A DNA stretch of 64,000 bases from NCBI GenBank assembly GCA_020638155.1, contig JACKJB010000004.1:124001-188000 (forward strand). Reading direction: 5' to 3'. The stretch is from Rhodospirillales bacterium. GTDB lineage: Bacteria; Pseudomonadota; Alphaproteobacteria; Micavibrionales; Micavibrionaceae. Under the pieces are notes generated by a model. It did not search any database. It was not told the origin of the DNA and saw nothing but the letters and a program-made list of their open reading frames with translations. How positions within the stretch are numbered: position 1 is the first letter of the stretch; every line of letters begins with the position of its first letter. Position numbers and translations under genes: made by a program. Of this stretch, positions 50,666 through 59,775 are shown piece after piece.

Positions 50666-51460
50666 ATGACAACGGACTTGGTGAAATACAGGCAACTGGA
50701 AAAAGCGACCGTAACGGCGGGTGTTGCTTTATTCCGGGACCTGCTAAAGAACGGGGACGGGACCGCGTCTCCGGTCGTACGCGACGGCGCTGAAGCGGAA
50801 AAGCTTCTGAAATTGCTGGAACAGCAGGCGCTGGAGCGTGACGGCCATACCCGCACGATGAGCGGAGCGGTCGCCCTGATTAAATATGCTCATAAAATGA
50901 TCGAGCGCGCCGAAAGCGTGATCGAGGCGCAGGGCCGCCGTATTGAACATCTGGAACATCTGGCGACCACGGACGAATTGACGGGGCTGAAAAACCGCCG
51001 CGGCTTTTACGAAGCCTTTATGATGGAGCTGGATAAATGTGAGCGCGGGCTTAGCCAGGGCGGCCTGCTGATCCTGATCGATCTTGATAATTTTAAAACC
51101 GTCAACGATACGCACGGCCATATGGCGGGCGATGCCTGCCTGCGCCTGACGGCCAAAGCGCTGGGGCAGGATATCCGCACCATGGATGTCGCGGCGCGTC
51201 TTGGCGGTGATGAATTTGTCCTTCTCCTCTCCAACACATGCAAGGAGCAAGCTGCCGGGCGAGCTCAGAATCTCGCCTGGCAGCTTAATCACCTGAGTTT
51301 GGCCTGGCACGGGGAAGAAATTCCCGTGCGGGCCTCCCTCGGGCTGAGGCAGTTCGGGGCAGGGGATAAGGCAGAACATATTTTTAACGCGGCCGATATC
51401 GCGCTGTACGAGAACAAACAGCGCAAGCCGAAAAAGGAGCCGTACACCGTAAACAGATAA
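50666..51460 (+). CDS. GGDEF diguanylate cyclase
   Basis: 264-aa soluble cyclase producing c-di-GMP. The N-terminal ~110 residues are helical and end in a coiled coil (IERAESVIEAQGRRIEHLEHLATTDELTGLKNRRGF linker). The GGDEF domain at about 125-260 has VAARLGGDEFVLLL and an RxxD inhibitory site (RTMD) just before it. No receiver or sensor domain is recognisable, so its input is unknown. ATG 50666 is preferred over a GTG at 50657 that overlaps the ribosome site. A strong terminator at 51534-51575 follows. Second c-di-GMP synthase in the window after pleD. Confidence 0.93.
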   Translation: MTTDLVKYRQLEKATVTAGVALFRDLLKNGDGTASPVVRDGAEAEKLLKLLEQQALERDGHTRTMSGAVALIKYAHKMIERAESVIEAQGRRIEHLEHLATTDELTGLKNRRGFYEAFMMELDKCERGLSQGGLLILIDLDNFKTVNDTHGHMAGDACLRLTAKALGQDIRTMDVAARLGGDEFVLLLSNTCKEQAAGRAQNLAWQLNHLSLAWHGEEIPVRASLGLRQFGAGDKAEHIFNAADIALYENKQRKPKKEPYTVNR

Positions 51461-51823
51461 ATCGAAATTTTACAGTTTTCGCCTGCCGCCCCTCCCTAAC
51501 CGTGAACCCAAACCCAAGGCAGGCGATTCCCCCGGCCCGGTTCGTTCCCCAAGCGAACCGGGCCAATCCTTTTTGAAACCTCCCTCTCCCTATGGGAGAG
51601 GGCAACGAAGCTTATCGCGCCGTAGCGTTAGCGAAGGCGGATTAGCTGCAGTGGGTGAGGGCCGTTGTGTTTTTCCCTCACCCAGCTTCGACTAGGTTCA
51701 GCTTCGCTTCACCAAGTCTGTGCACCCCTCTCTCTGAAGGGAGAGGGGGTAGTGAGTTTTTATGCTCTTGAACTCCGCCCGTTTTTATTGCTAACCTTAT
51801 GTCCATAAAAACAGGGAGTAACA
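51461..51823. repeat. Structured repeat region with nested hairpins
   Basis: 363 bp without a gene. Beyond the cyclase terminator it holds hairpins at 51582-51602 (CCCTCTCCC/GGGAGAGGG), 51652-51684 (TGGGTGAGGG/CCCTCACCCA) and 51725-51748 (CCCCTCTC/GAGAGGGG), and a 51618-51641 word shared with 19301-19325. This is the form of composite dispersed palindromic elements seen in many alphaproteobacterial intergenic regions. Confidence 0.7.
51534..51575 (+). terminator. Terminator after the diguanylate cyclase
   Basis: 11-bp perfect stem GGCCCGGTTCG/CGAACCGGGCC with a 9-nt loop and a CCTTTTT tail, 73 bp after the cyclase stop codon. Confidence 0.75.
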
Positions 51824-52180
51824 ATGACAAATAATAAAGAAAAAGGGCAAAAGCCCATGGTCAGATCCTCACGGGATATCAAACAATCGCTGCTGCGCCG
51901 CGCCTTTGCGGAAAACCGCGGGGCGGAAATGATCGAAAGAATCCAGCATCACGTAAACCGCGCCCGGCAAATGCCGCTGGAACACGCTTATGGCCTGAAA
52001 CTGGCGCAATTATTCGATGAGCGTTGCGGGACCAGCAAGACGCTGCGTTCTCTCTCCCTGCGGACAGGCGCGATTTGGGAAGATAATAGCCTGAAAAACG
52101 AAGCGCTTCCGGTTGAAGACGAATCCTTCTCGCTACAAAAGACGCAGGATAAAGGCCCGAAACCGGCGCTGGTTCATTAA
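51824..52180 (+). CDS. Hypothetical small basic protein
   Basis: 118-aa soluble protein, not recognised. The N-terminal 60 residues are basic and helical (SSRDIKQSLLRRAFAENRGAEMIERIQHHVNRAR is the clearest part, 15-48); the C-terminal third is acidic and probably disordered. The ATG follows CAGGGAG at 6 bp, so it is likely translated. No partner gene is evident: it lies between the repeat region and a convergent exported protein gene. Confidence 0.6.
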   Translation: MTNNKEKGQKPMVRSSRDIKQSLLRRAFAENRGAEMIERIQHHVNRARQMPLEHAYGLKLAQLFDERCGTSKTLRSLSLRTGAIWEDNSLKNEALPVEDESFSLQKTQDKGPKPALVH

Positions 52181-52212
52181 CCACAGAGGACACGAAGATA
52201 GGAGAGAAGAGA

Positions 52213-52713
52213 TCACGGAGATGTGGTCTTTTCAACACATCCCTTAAAAAGCCAGATATTTTTGGGCAGGTGATCGGAGTCCAAGCCTGGATTATTTCGT
52301 TTGCCGTAAAATGCGCGGTGGAGATCTGGGAATAAAATCGGATTCTGAGTATTGTAATCGACACTAAAAGCATAAGTGGTATCTTTGCCCTTAATTTCGT
52401 AGGGAATTCCGTGATAGCGGCAGTTGTTATCTGTGTTATCTCCATCATCACGGCAAGAGATATCTATGCTGGTCTGTGGAACGCTGTAGCCATTTCCATA
52501 CGTAATTTTGCCGAAGTAACTCTCTCCAGATTCAGTATTGATTATACTGAAATCATATGTCGTTACGGATTTTTGCGCTCTGTCAAAGCGCAGTTCGTGC
52601 AAACCGTCCGTATAAATACTGTCCCGGATAGCGCATTGTGCGTACGCAGATTGCACAAATAGCAATGTGAACAGCAATACGAAGATATGCTTGATGCTGG
52701 CCCGCAGTATCAA
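52213..52713 (-). CDS. Exported hypothetical protein
   Basis: 166-aa protein with a signal peptide (about 1-25, cleavage after AYA). The mature part is beta-rich with four cysteines (QCAIRD, DISCRDD, NNCRYHG, KGCVEK), probably disulfide-bonded. Not recognised. Its start overlaps the aspS stop by 4 bp (52710-52713), so it is translated from the aspS transcript, yet a functional link is not apparent. Confidence 0.7.
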   Translation of the reverse strand: MILRASIKHIFVLLFTLLFVQSAYAQCAIRDSIYTDGLHELRFDRAQKSVTTYDFSIINTESGESYFGKITYGNGYSVPQTSIDISCRDDGDNTDNNCRYHGIPYEIKGKDTTYAFSVDYNTQNPILFPDLHRAFYGKRNNPGLDSDHLPKNIWLFKGCVEKTTSP

Positions 52714-54548
52714 GCCCGTTTCTTCTCTTCCTCGCCTTCAACTTTCGGTTTTGGCAGGTTGAGTTTTAAGTGCAGGTCTTTGAGCTGTTCGGCGCTGGGT
52801 TCGCTCGGGGCGCCCATCATGACGTCCTCATACTGGCCGTTCATCACGAAGGCATAGACTTCGCGCAGGTTCGGCTCATCACAGAGCAGCATGACAATCC
52901 GGTCGATCCCGTAGGCGATCCCGCCGTGCGGCGGCGCGCCGAAGCGCATCGCGTTCAGCATTCCGCCGAATTTGGCTTCGAGCACATCAAGCCCGTACCC
53001 GGCAATGCCGAAGGCGCGTTCCATGATTTCCGGCTTGTGATTCCGGATCGCGCCGGAGGCTAGCTCAAACCCGTTGCAGACACAGTCATACTGGTAAGCA
53101 AGGACTTCCAGCGGGTCTTCGGTGTTCAGGGCTTTCAGCTCGCCTTGCGGCATTGAGAACGGGTTGTGGGAAAAGTCGATCTTCGCGGTCTGCTCGTCCA
53201 GTTCATACATCGGGTAATCGACGATCCAGCAGAACTTGTAGCAGCCGGTTTCGCGGGTCTTGATCCCGGCATCATCCATTGCATCGCAGATCGCATCGCG
53301 CGCCCTGCCGGCCATGGTGGCCGCTTTTTTCTCAAGATCGCAGACAAAGAAGATCGCATCACCGTCTTCCAGCGCGGCCAGCGATTTCAGCACGTCCATT
53401 GCCGGGGCGGGAACAAATTTGGCGATCGGGCCTTTGCCTTCGCCGCCATCGAACAGGATATAGCCAAGGCCCGGCGCGCCTTGTTTTTGCGCCCAGCCAT
53501 TGAGCTTGTCAAAAAAGCTGCGCGGCTGCGCGCTGACTTTCGGGGCGCGGATGGCGCGGACGACCCCGCCTTTTTTGATGACGTTTTTAAACGCGTTAAA
53601 TTCGACATCATCACGGGCGAAGACTTCGGTTACATCGACGATCTCCAGCGGGTTCCGCAGGTCCGGCTTGTCAGAGCCGTATTTCAGCATCGCGTCCTTA
53701 TAAGTAATGCGCGGGAACGGCGTGTCGGTGACGCTGCGCTTTTCGCCCATCACATCGCTGTATTTGCTGAAGATGCCGTGGATCACCGGCTCGAGCGTAT
53801 TAAACACATCGTCCTGCGTGACAAAGCTCATTTCCACATCGAGCTGGTAAAATTCGGCCAGGCGGTCGGCGCGGCCGTCTTCGTCACGGAAGCACGGCGC
53901 GATCTGGAAGTAGCGGTCAAACCCGGACATCATCAGCAATTGTTTGAATTGCTGCGGTGCTTGCGGCAGGGCGTAAAACTTGCCGGGATGCAGGCGGGAC
54001 GGCACCAGGTAATCGCGCGCGCCTTCCGGGCTGCTGGCCGTCATGATCGGAGTCTGGAATTCCTGGAAGTTCTGTTCGTACATCAGCTCACGCATCGCGC
54101 GGATGACATTGTTGCGCAGGCGGATATTGCGCTGCATTTTCTCGCGGCGCAGATCAAGGTAACGGTATTTCAGGCGATGATCTTCGCCGGTGCCGTCATC
54201 TTCGGCAACCTGGAACGGGATCACGTCGGCTTCGGACTGCATTACGGCTTGATCGATATAGACTTCGATATCCCCGGTGGTCAGCTTGTCGTTTGTGGTG
54301 CCTTCGGCCCGGTCGCGCACGCGCCCGTCAATGGTGATGACAGACTCGTTACGCCATTTATCAATTTCGTTAATCAGCGGGGAATCCTCATCCACAACGC
54401 ATTGGGTGATGCCGTAGGTATCGCGCAGATCGATAAACAGCACCCCGCCATGGTCGCGCTTTTTATGGACCCAGCCGGACAGTTTGACTGTCTGCCCCAC
54501 GTTTGATTTCGTCAGTTCACCGCAGCTATGCGTTCTGTATGGATGCAT
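52710..54548 (-). CDS. aspS: Aspartyl-tRNA synthetase (probably non-discriminating)
   Basis: 612-aa bacterial-type class IIb synthetase. N-terminal OB-fold (GWVHKKRDHGGVLFIDLRD), motif 2 FRDEDGRADRLAEFYQLD, a GAD insertion domain and motif 3 GGIAYGIDRIVMLL. His33 in KKRDHGG corresponds to the His that marks non-discriminating enzymes (Leu in E. coli), which also make Asp-tRNA-Asn for GatCAB. That assignment rests on one residue. A downstream exported-protein gene overlaps its stop codon. Confidence 0.96.
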   Translation of the reverse strand: MHPYRTHSCGELTKSNVGQTVKLSGWVHKKRDHGGVLFIDLRDTYGITQCVVDEDSPLINEIDKWRNESVITIDGRVRDRAEGTTNDKLTTGDIEVYIDQAVMQSEADVIPFQVAEDDGTGEDHRLKYRYLDLRREKMQRNIRLRNNVIRAMRELMYEQNFQEFQTPIMTASSPEGARDYLVPSRLHPGKFYALPQAPQQFKQLLMMSGFDRYFQIAPCFRDEDGRADRLAEFYQLDVEMSFVTQDDVFNTLEPVIHGIFSKYSDVMGEKRSVTDTPFPRITYKDAMLKYGSDKPDLRNPLEIVDVTEVFARDDVEFNAFKNVIKKGGVVRAIRAPKVSAQPRSFFDKLNGWAQKQGAPGLGYILFDGGEGKGPIAKFVPAPAMDVLKSLAALEDGDAIFFVCDLEKKAATMAGRARDAICDAMDDAGIKTRETGCYKFCWIVDYPMYELDEQTAKIDFSHNPFSMPQGELKALNTEDPLEVLAYQYDCVCNGFELASGAIRNHKPEIMERAFGIAGYGLDVLEAKFGGMLNAMRFGAPPHGGIAYGIDRIVMLLCDEPNLREVYAFVMNGQYEDVMMGAPSEPSAEQLKDLHLKLNLPKPKVEGEEEKKRA

Positions 54549-54705
54549 GGTCTTCTACTTCTATTCTTCCGTTGATGCCGTTAATGTCCGCCAAATGGCC
54601 GTAAATCCGGGATTTTATAGCACCATTCCCCTGAAAAGGGCAATGAAATCATTAATATTTGCAATTTATTTGAGAGTTCTGTAGATATGGCGCAGAGGTT
54701 TTAAT

Positions 54706-55194
54706 ATGTTAAGTGAAAATTTTCAGCGTTTGCTCGATATCCAGATGGAGCGCTATCAGGAAATCCTGCGGGATTGCCGGCCGCATTTGCGCAGTAACCT
54801 GGAGCATGACCGGCGTATCCATACAAGGCTGGTCGGCGATATTGAGCTGCTTGTCGATAAAACCCTGCTGTTTAAAAAGGCCGCCGTTGCCGCAAAGGAT
54901 GACAAGGCCAAAGGGGAAGCGGCCCGGTCGTTCCAGCAGGCAAGCTATATCAGCACCTATCTGTGGGATTACCTGTATAAAAACCGTGATGAGGTATCGC
55001 CGTTCCGCCGTAAGGCGCTTGAGAAATACGGCGAATGGATGAATACGATCCGGATGGAACATATCACCACGAATGTAACGGTAGCCTGGGACCGCATTGA
55101 CAAAATTCTGGCGGATGATAAGGAAGAGAACCCCGGTATTTTACCCGAACCGGAACAGCCGAAACCCAGACCGCACCTGAAAATTGTCAAATAG
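54706..55194 (+). CDS. Hypothetical helical protein upstream of rnd
   Basis: 162-aa soluble protein without recognised domains. Mostly charged helix (residues 5-135), with a Pro/Lys-rich tail (EQPKPRPHLKIVK). AGAGG lies 7 bp before the ATG. It precedes rnd by 72 bp on the same strand and may be cotranscribed. No function can be assigned. Confidence 0.65.
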   Translation: MLSENFQRLLDIQMERYQEILRDCRPHLRSNLEHDRRIHTRLVGDIELLVDKTLLFKKAAVAAKDDKAKGEAARSFQQASYISTYLWDYLYKNRDEVSPFRRKALEKYGEWMNTIRMEHITTNVTVAWDRIDKILADDKEENPGILPEPEQPKPRPHLKIVK

Positions 55195-55266
55195 TCCAAA
55201 TAGATTGTGCACAACCGCCCTTAACACGCTTGCGTTCAGACGCGCAGAGCGGGATTCTAGGCAGGC

Positions 55267-56418
55267 ATGACAATCATCAAAGATAATAAAGCGCTTACCG
55301 AGATTTGTACCAGGCTGGCCGGGAATGACTTCCTGACCATCGATACCGAATTCCTGCGCGATAAAACCTATTACCCCAGGCTTTGCCTGATCCAGCTGGC
55401 CGGGCCGGGCATTGATCCCGTGGCTGTGGACCCGCTGGAAAAAGGGCTGGATATGGCCCCGCTGATCGATCTTTTGAATAATGAAAAAGTGGTCAAAGTC
55501 TTCCATGCCGCGCGGCAGGATCTGGAGATTTTCTACAACCTGACCGGCAAAATCCCGCACCCGATTTTCGATACGCAGGTCGCGGCCATGGTCTGCGGTT
55601 ACGGCGAGCAGGTCGGCTATAACAACCTGATTAACGATATCTGCAAGGTGCAGCTGGATAAAGGCGCCCAGTTTACCGACTGGTCGCGCAGGCCGCTCTC
55701 CAAGCGCCAGCTGTCTTATGCGCTGGATGATGTGACGTATCTGCGCGATGCCTATACGCACCTTTCGGCGGTGCTGGAAAAGCGCGGGCGGACCAAATGG
55801 GTGAATGAGGAAATGGAAATCCTGACCGACCCCGCCACATATGAAAACCCGCCGGACCAGGCGTGGCAGCGCATCAAGATTAAATCGACCAAGCCGCGCG
55901 TACTGGCTGTCCTGCGTGAAGTCGCGGCATGGCGGGAGCGCGAGGCGCAGCGCCGGGATATCCCGCGCGGACGGGTATTGCGGGATGAAACGCTCGCCGA
56001 TCTGGCGGTGCACCCGCCGAAAGTCCTGGCGGATTTAAAAAATATCCGCAATTTACCCGGTGATATTGCCGGCGGCAGATTCGGCCAGCAGCTTCTGGAC
56101 GCGGTAAAAAAAGGATTGGATACGGACAAAAAGGATTGCCCCGTGCCGGAGATCAAACCGCGCCTGCCGCAGGATCTTGCCCCGGTCGTGGAAATGCTGA
56201 AAATGCTGCTGCGGATCCAGGCCAGTACGCACGAGGTTGCGGCCAAGCTGATTGCCAGCGCTTCCGACCTGGAAGCTTTGGCGATGGATGATAAGGCCGC
56301 GATCCCGGCCGCCAAAGGCTGGCGCCATGAAATTTTCGGCAAGGAAGCGCTGGCCATGAAGCACGGCAAAGTCGCGCTAAGCCTGAAAAACAACCAGATT
56401 CACAAAAAAGAAATCTAG
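55267..56418 (+). CDS. rnd: Ribonuclease D
   Basis: 3'-5' exoribonuclease in tRNA 3' maturation, 383 aa. DEDD catalytic residues are in FLTIDTEFLRD, VFHAARQDLEIF, DTQVAAMVCGYGEQVGYNNLI and SYALDDVTYL (YxxxD form). An HRDC domain follows (about 210-290: KPRVLAVLREVAAWRE). Length is typical. Its 3' end overlaps the convergent fructokinase gene by 4 bp. Confidence 0.96.
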   Translation: MTIIKDNKALTEICTRLAGNDFLTIDTEFLRDKTYYPRLCLIQLAGPGIDPVAVDPLEKGLDMAPLIDLLNNEKVVKVFHAARQDLEIFYNLTGKIPHPIFDTQVAAMVCGYGEQVGYNNLINDICKVQLDKGAQFTDWSRRPLSKRQLSYALDDVTYLRDAYTHLSAVLEKRGRTKWVNEEMEILTDPATYENPPDQAWQRIKIKSTKPRVLAVLREVAAWREREAQRRDIPRGRVLRDETLADLAVHPPKVLADLKNIRNLPGDIAGGRFGQQLLDAVKKGLDTDKKDCPVPEIKPRLPQDLAPVVEMLKMLLRIQASTHEVAAKLIASASDLEALAMDDKAAIPAAKGWRHEIFGKEALAMKHGKVALSLKNNQIHKKEI

Positions 56419-57440
56419 TCGTTCCACAGCCACGCCGCGCCGCGCACCCCGGATGAATCGCCGTAACGGGGCGGTACCAGAGGCGTGTCGATCGTGTCGG
56501 AAAAGATATATTTACCCCAGACTTTCGGCACTTCTTTGTACAGCGCATCGACATTGCTCATTCCGCCGCCAAGCACGATAATATCCGGGTCCAGGATATT
56601 AATCATCCCCGCAAGCCCGCGGGCCAGCCGGTCAATGTAACGGTCCAGCGCGGCAATGGCCTGCGCATCGCCTTTTTGTGTTGCGGCGATGATATCGTGA
56701 GTCGATGATTCTTTGCCGGTGACACGGTGGTAATCATTTTTAAAGCCGGGACCGGAAATCCATGTTTCCAGGCAGCCATGCCGCCCGCAATAACAAAACG
56801 GGCCGGGCCATTCGCTTAAATTTTCATCTTCGGTGAAATAGGTGACATCTTGCCCGGTTTCCCCGCCATAGAGCACATCGTCATTGCCGTGCGGGTTATG
56901 GCTTTTGAACAGCTGTAGCCCTTTGCTTTTCGCCGCCCGGAAGCTTTTAGGGTAGGGCAGTGGATTATGCCCCCATTCCCCGCCGATCCCGTTAATGCCG
57001 CTGACCGGCTTGCCGTCGACGACAACGCCGCCGCCGCAGCCCGTGCCGATAATGACGCCGAACACGACCTTTTTACCCTTGGCGGCACCGTCTGTGGCTT
57101 CGGATACGGTAAAACAATTCGCATCATTTTGCAGCCTGACAGGCCGGTCCAGCGCTTCAGCAAGGTCTTTATCCAGTGCCCGCCCGTTCAGCCAGGTCGA
57201 ATTGGCGTTTTTGACAAGGCCCGTAACCCCGGACACCGTGCCGGGGATCCCCATTCCCACGCTGCCCTTTTCACCGAGCGTTTCTTCCGCCCGCAGGACC
57301 AGTTCTTTGATATTGTTGACCGTGGCATCATAATCGTTTTTAGGGGTCGGAACCCGCTGGCGGTACAGCTCTTTGCCGTTATCGCGGTGCAGGCAGATAA
57401 TCTCGGTCTTGGTGCCGCCAAGGTCGATACCGATGCGCAT
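56415..57440 (-). CDS. mak: ROK-family fructokinase (Mak-like)
   Basis: Sugar kinase, 341 aa, closely patterned on E. coli Mak (manno(fructo)kinase): MRIGIDLGGTKTE, GMGIPGTVSG, KNANSTWLNG, the DxG ATP loop GVIIGTGCGGGV, ExGH in GGEWGHNPLP, Zn ligands FCYCGRHGCLET and GGGMSNVD, GDSSGVRGAAWLW. It is about 40 residues longer than Mak because of an insert at roughly 165-205 (after NPLPYP, including SHNPHGNDD). It phosphorylates fructose or mannose in the cytoplasm. It is followed across a 41-bp gap by the cupin gene's end; both read on the minus strand, so the cupin gene is upstream. Confidence 0.9.
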   Translation of the reverse strand: MRIGIDLGGTKTEIICLHRDNGKELYRQRVPTPKNDYDATVNNIKELVLRAEETLGEKGSVGMGIPGTVSGVTGLVKNANSTWLNGRALDKDLAEALDRPVRLQNDANCFTVSEATDGAAKGKKVVFGVIIGTGCGGGVVVDGKPVSGINGIGGEWGHNPLPYPKSFRAAKSKGLQLFKSHNPHGNDDVLYGGETGQDVTYFTEDENLSEWPGPFCYCGRHGCLETWISGPGFKNDYHRVTGKESSTHDIIAATQKGDAQAIAALDRYIDRLARGLAGMINILDPDIIVLGGGMSNVDALYKEVPKVWGKYIFSDTIDTPLVPPRYGDSSGVRGAAWLWND

Positions 57441-57481
57441 AATATATTACCTTCCGGGAGGTTTAGGTGTGGGAAGCGAGC

Positions 57482-57949
57482 CTACGCTAAGAGTTTTTTT
57501 TTAGCAGGGTTCATTTGATCCATCAGGGCTTCACAGCTTTTAATGCTGTCCAGAACCCGCGCATCGGCGGATTGTTCCACCGGACGGCCGTTCGGATCCC
57601 AATAGCGGTGAATATCGTCTTCGGCGCAGTCGCCTTTCTGGATTTCATGGACGACACAGGGCGCATCGCTGCAATTGGCCATTGTATGGACTGCGCCCAT
57701 CGGGATATCGATTTCCTCGCCTGCTTCCAGGCGGATCACGTCCCCGTCAAGGACTACCGTTAGCGTGCCGCTACTGACTTTCCAGTTCTCTTCGCGCCGG
57801 TCATGAGACTGAACCGACAGCATAAAACCGGGTTTTACCGTAATATCTTTTTCGCATAGCGCGCAGACATCCCTGTCATAATCGACTGCTGTAACAACAT
57901 AGCTGCCCCAGTCGCGCTGGTCGCTTTCCCCGACTTCATATCCGGCCAT
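57482..57949 (-). CDS. Mannose-6-phosphate isomerase-type cupin
   Basis: 155-aa single-domain cupin similar to the C-terminal isomerase domain of type II PMI/GMP enzymes: VKPGFMLSVQSHDRREENWKV (metal His residues), GTLTVVLDG, GEEIDIPMGAVHTMAN and VVHEIQKGD. It should interconvert mannose-6-P and fructose-6-P, fitting the downstream fructo/mannokinase gene. Free-standing cupins of this type may instead bind other sugars. A start with ordinary context; no ribosome site stands out. Confidence 0.88.
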   Translation of the reverse strand: MAGYEVGESDQRDWGSYVVTAVDYDRDVCALCEKDITVKPGFMLSVQSHDRREENWKVSSGTLTVVLDGDVIRLEAGEEIDIPMGAVHTMANCSDAPCVVHEIQKGDCAEDDIHRYWDPNGRPVEQSADARVLDSIKSCEALMDQMNPAKKKLLA

Positions 57950-58084
57950 TCTAAAAACCCCTCACTATTACTGAATGCATTAGAGATAGATTTTGTTTGA
58001 TCGGGTTGTCAAATATTTGTTGCAGATTTATAGAAAAATATTCTACTTTTTCGTAATCATAAAAAAACACGGAAGGGTTCGGTC

Positions 58085-58876
58085 GTGGAGACGATTACTA
58101 AACAGCACGCTATTTTAAGCGATATTGATTTATCCCTTTTACCTTCGACATCAACAGACATAGAGCCCTGGCAGCAGGAATTAATCGTCAGTCTTGAACA
58201 GAAGCTGGGCGGTGCTGTGGCCATGATTACCGGGCGCGGGATGGATTCGGTCGATAAAGTATTTCCCGGTATTGCCGCATCGGTCGAACAGCACGCGGCA
58301 TGGCGTCCGGAGCGCGGGGCGCAGTTACAGGCGCTGGCGGCGCAGATGGATGTTGACCGCCTGGCCGACCAGGCCGTTAAGGAGCTTAGCGCCCGGCTGC
58401 ATGTGATTAAGGAACTTGCCGATATCGCCGGTGACCAGAACGGGATTTATGTCGAGCGCAAGCAATTCTCCCTGGCCCTGATCTTTTCCCACAATGCCTG
58501 CCAGAACACCAAAGACGTCGCTCACGACGTTGCGCATCATCTGCTGGCAATGCAGCGGGATTTGCAGGAAATAGACAAGGAAGCCCATGATATCAAAAAC
58601 GGCAGCGACTCCGTTGAGATCGGCCCCAAAGGCGTTCATAAGGGAATCGCTATCAAGGACTTCATGAATACCGCTTCATTCAAAGGCAAGATCCCGATTT
58701 ATATTGGCGACGGTCCGACCGATGAAGATGCGATGCGCGAGGTCCGGTTAATGGGCGGCTTTAATGTTGCTGTGGGCACATTGATTACAGACGAATCGCT
58801 TGTCGATCTGCGCGTAGCCAATATCGAGCAAGCCTGGGACGTCCTGAAAAAATGGGATGCCGGACTGGCGCCTTAA
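58085..58876 (+). CDS. otsB: Trehalose-6-phosphate phosphatase (OtsB-like)
   Basis: HAD-superfamily phosphatase, 263 aa, releasing trehalose from trehalose-6-P. It has the cap-domain layout, the GPKGVHKGIAIKDFM Lys block and motif IV GDGPTDEDAMR of OtsB. Motif I is unusual: DIDLSLLP instead of DxDGTLxP; both Asp are kept but Gly-Thr is Leu-Ser. It begins at GTG 58085 after GGAAGGG. No trehalose-phosphate synthase (OtsA) gene is adjacent. The end overlaps the convergent HAD gene by 4 bp. Confidence 0.88.
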   Translation: METITKQHAILSDIDLSLLPSTSTDIEPWQQELIVSLEQKLGGAVAMITGRGMDSVDKVFPGIAASVEQHAAWRPERGAQLQALAAQMDVDRLADQAVKELSARLHVIKELADIAGDQNGIYVERKQFSLALIFSHNACQNTKDVAHDVAHHLLAMQRDLQEIDKEAHDIKNGSDSVEIGPKGVHKGIAIKDFMNTASFKGKIPIYIGDGPTDEDAMREVRLMGGFNVAVGTLITDESLVDLRVANIEQAWDVLKKWDAGLAP

Positions 58877-59658
58877 GGCGCGCGCCCCGGTGCAGCAGTT
58901 TTGATCGGTGGAATGCAATCGGCAGTGCCTAAAATCACTGAGCAGCAGACATGATGCAGCGAATCGAGCAGGCAACCGTGATAGGCGCTGTTGAATTCAT
59001 CGGTTAGCGTTCGCCGTTCTTTCTTCGGCAAGGCCGTATCATCATCCAGCAGCTGGACAACAATGCCGCCAAAGCGCAGCCCGGCGCGGCTGCCGGTTTT
59101 ACTGTCTTCAAGGATCAGGCATTCTGACGGTTTGATCGGGTCCACGCCCGGCGGCAGCTTGGCATTGAGCTGGTCCAGGGCAAGCTTGTACGGATCGGCG
59201 GATGGCTTGGTTTTCATGCCGTTTTTGCGGACTTCATCTTTACAGACAATGACGTTGAATTCATCTGTCGGATAGTGCGTGTGATCCAGGTTTTGCCGGA
59301 CAACGCTTTCCAGGGAGTTTGAGACGACGCCGATATATACATCATTTTGATGCAGATAGTGCACCATTTCCAGGACCGGACGGTTGACCTCGACTTCGCT
59401 GATTCGCTTGGCATAGGCGTCAACGCAGGCATCTTCGAAGGATTTGGCATCGGCATAGCTGTTTTTAAATTCAGGGAATTCTTCGCAAATTCTTTCCCAG
59501 ATCACCTCATCGCCTGCGCCGGCAAAGCCTTTTTTCCAGTGATCCTTGGTGATCGTAAATCCGCCTTCTGCGGCGACATCCTCAATGGCGGCCCGGTTCC
59601 GGGGTTCGCTCAGGACGGCGGTGCCGTCAACATCGATAAAACAGGCGCGAATTTTCAT
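58873..59658 (-). CDS. HAD hydrolase (beta-phosphoglucomutase-like)
   Basis: 261-aa cytoplasmic HAD protein: motif I FIDVDGTAVLSEP, cap domain helices, motif II GVVSNSLE, motif III KTKPSADPYKLAL and motif IV ILEDSKTGSRAGLR. The combination is that of the subfamily with beta-phosphoglucomutase and small-sugar phosphatases. The substrate is unknown, but the neighbours (OtsB, cupin, Mak) suggest a sugar phosphate. The C-terminal ~45 residues, containing three cysteines, are atypical. Convergent with otsB. Confidence 0.88.
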   Translation of the reverse strand: MKIRACFIDVDGTAVLSEPRNRAAIEDVAAEGGFTITKDHWKKGFAGAGDEVIWERICEEFPEFKNSYADAKSFEDACVDAYAKRISEVEVNRPVLEMVHYLHQNDVYIGVVSNSLESVVRQNLDHTHYPTDEFNVIVCKDEVRKNGMKTKPSADPYKLALDQLNAKLPPGVDPIKPSECLILEDSKTGSRAGLRFGGIVVQLLDDDTALPKKERRTLTDEFNSAYHGCLLDSLHHVCCSVILGTADCIPPIKTAAPGRAP

Positions 59659-59775
59659 GCTTTAAGCTCCCTTGCAGCGCTTTAAATAAAATTATGAAAA
59701 ATGATATAGCAGATTTAACACCCCCTAGGCAAGAAAAATGAATATCTGTAAAATAAACCTATTTGGGGATTTTAT

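Noticed and set aside
53166..54506. A 446-codon open frame on the plus strand
   Set aside because: Antisense shadow of aspS.
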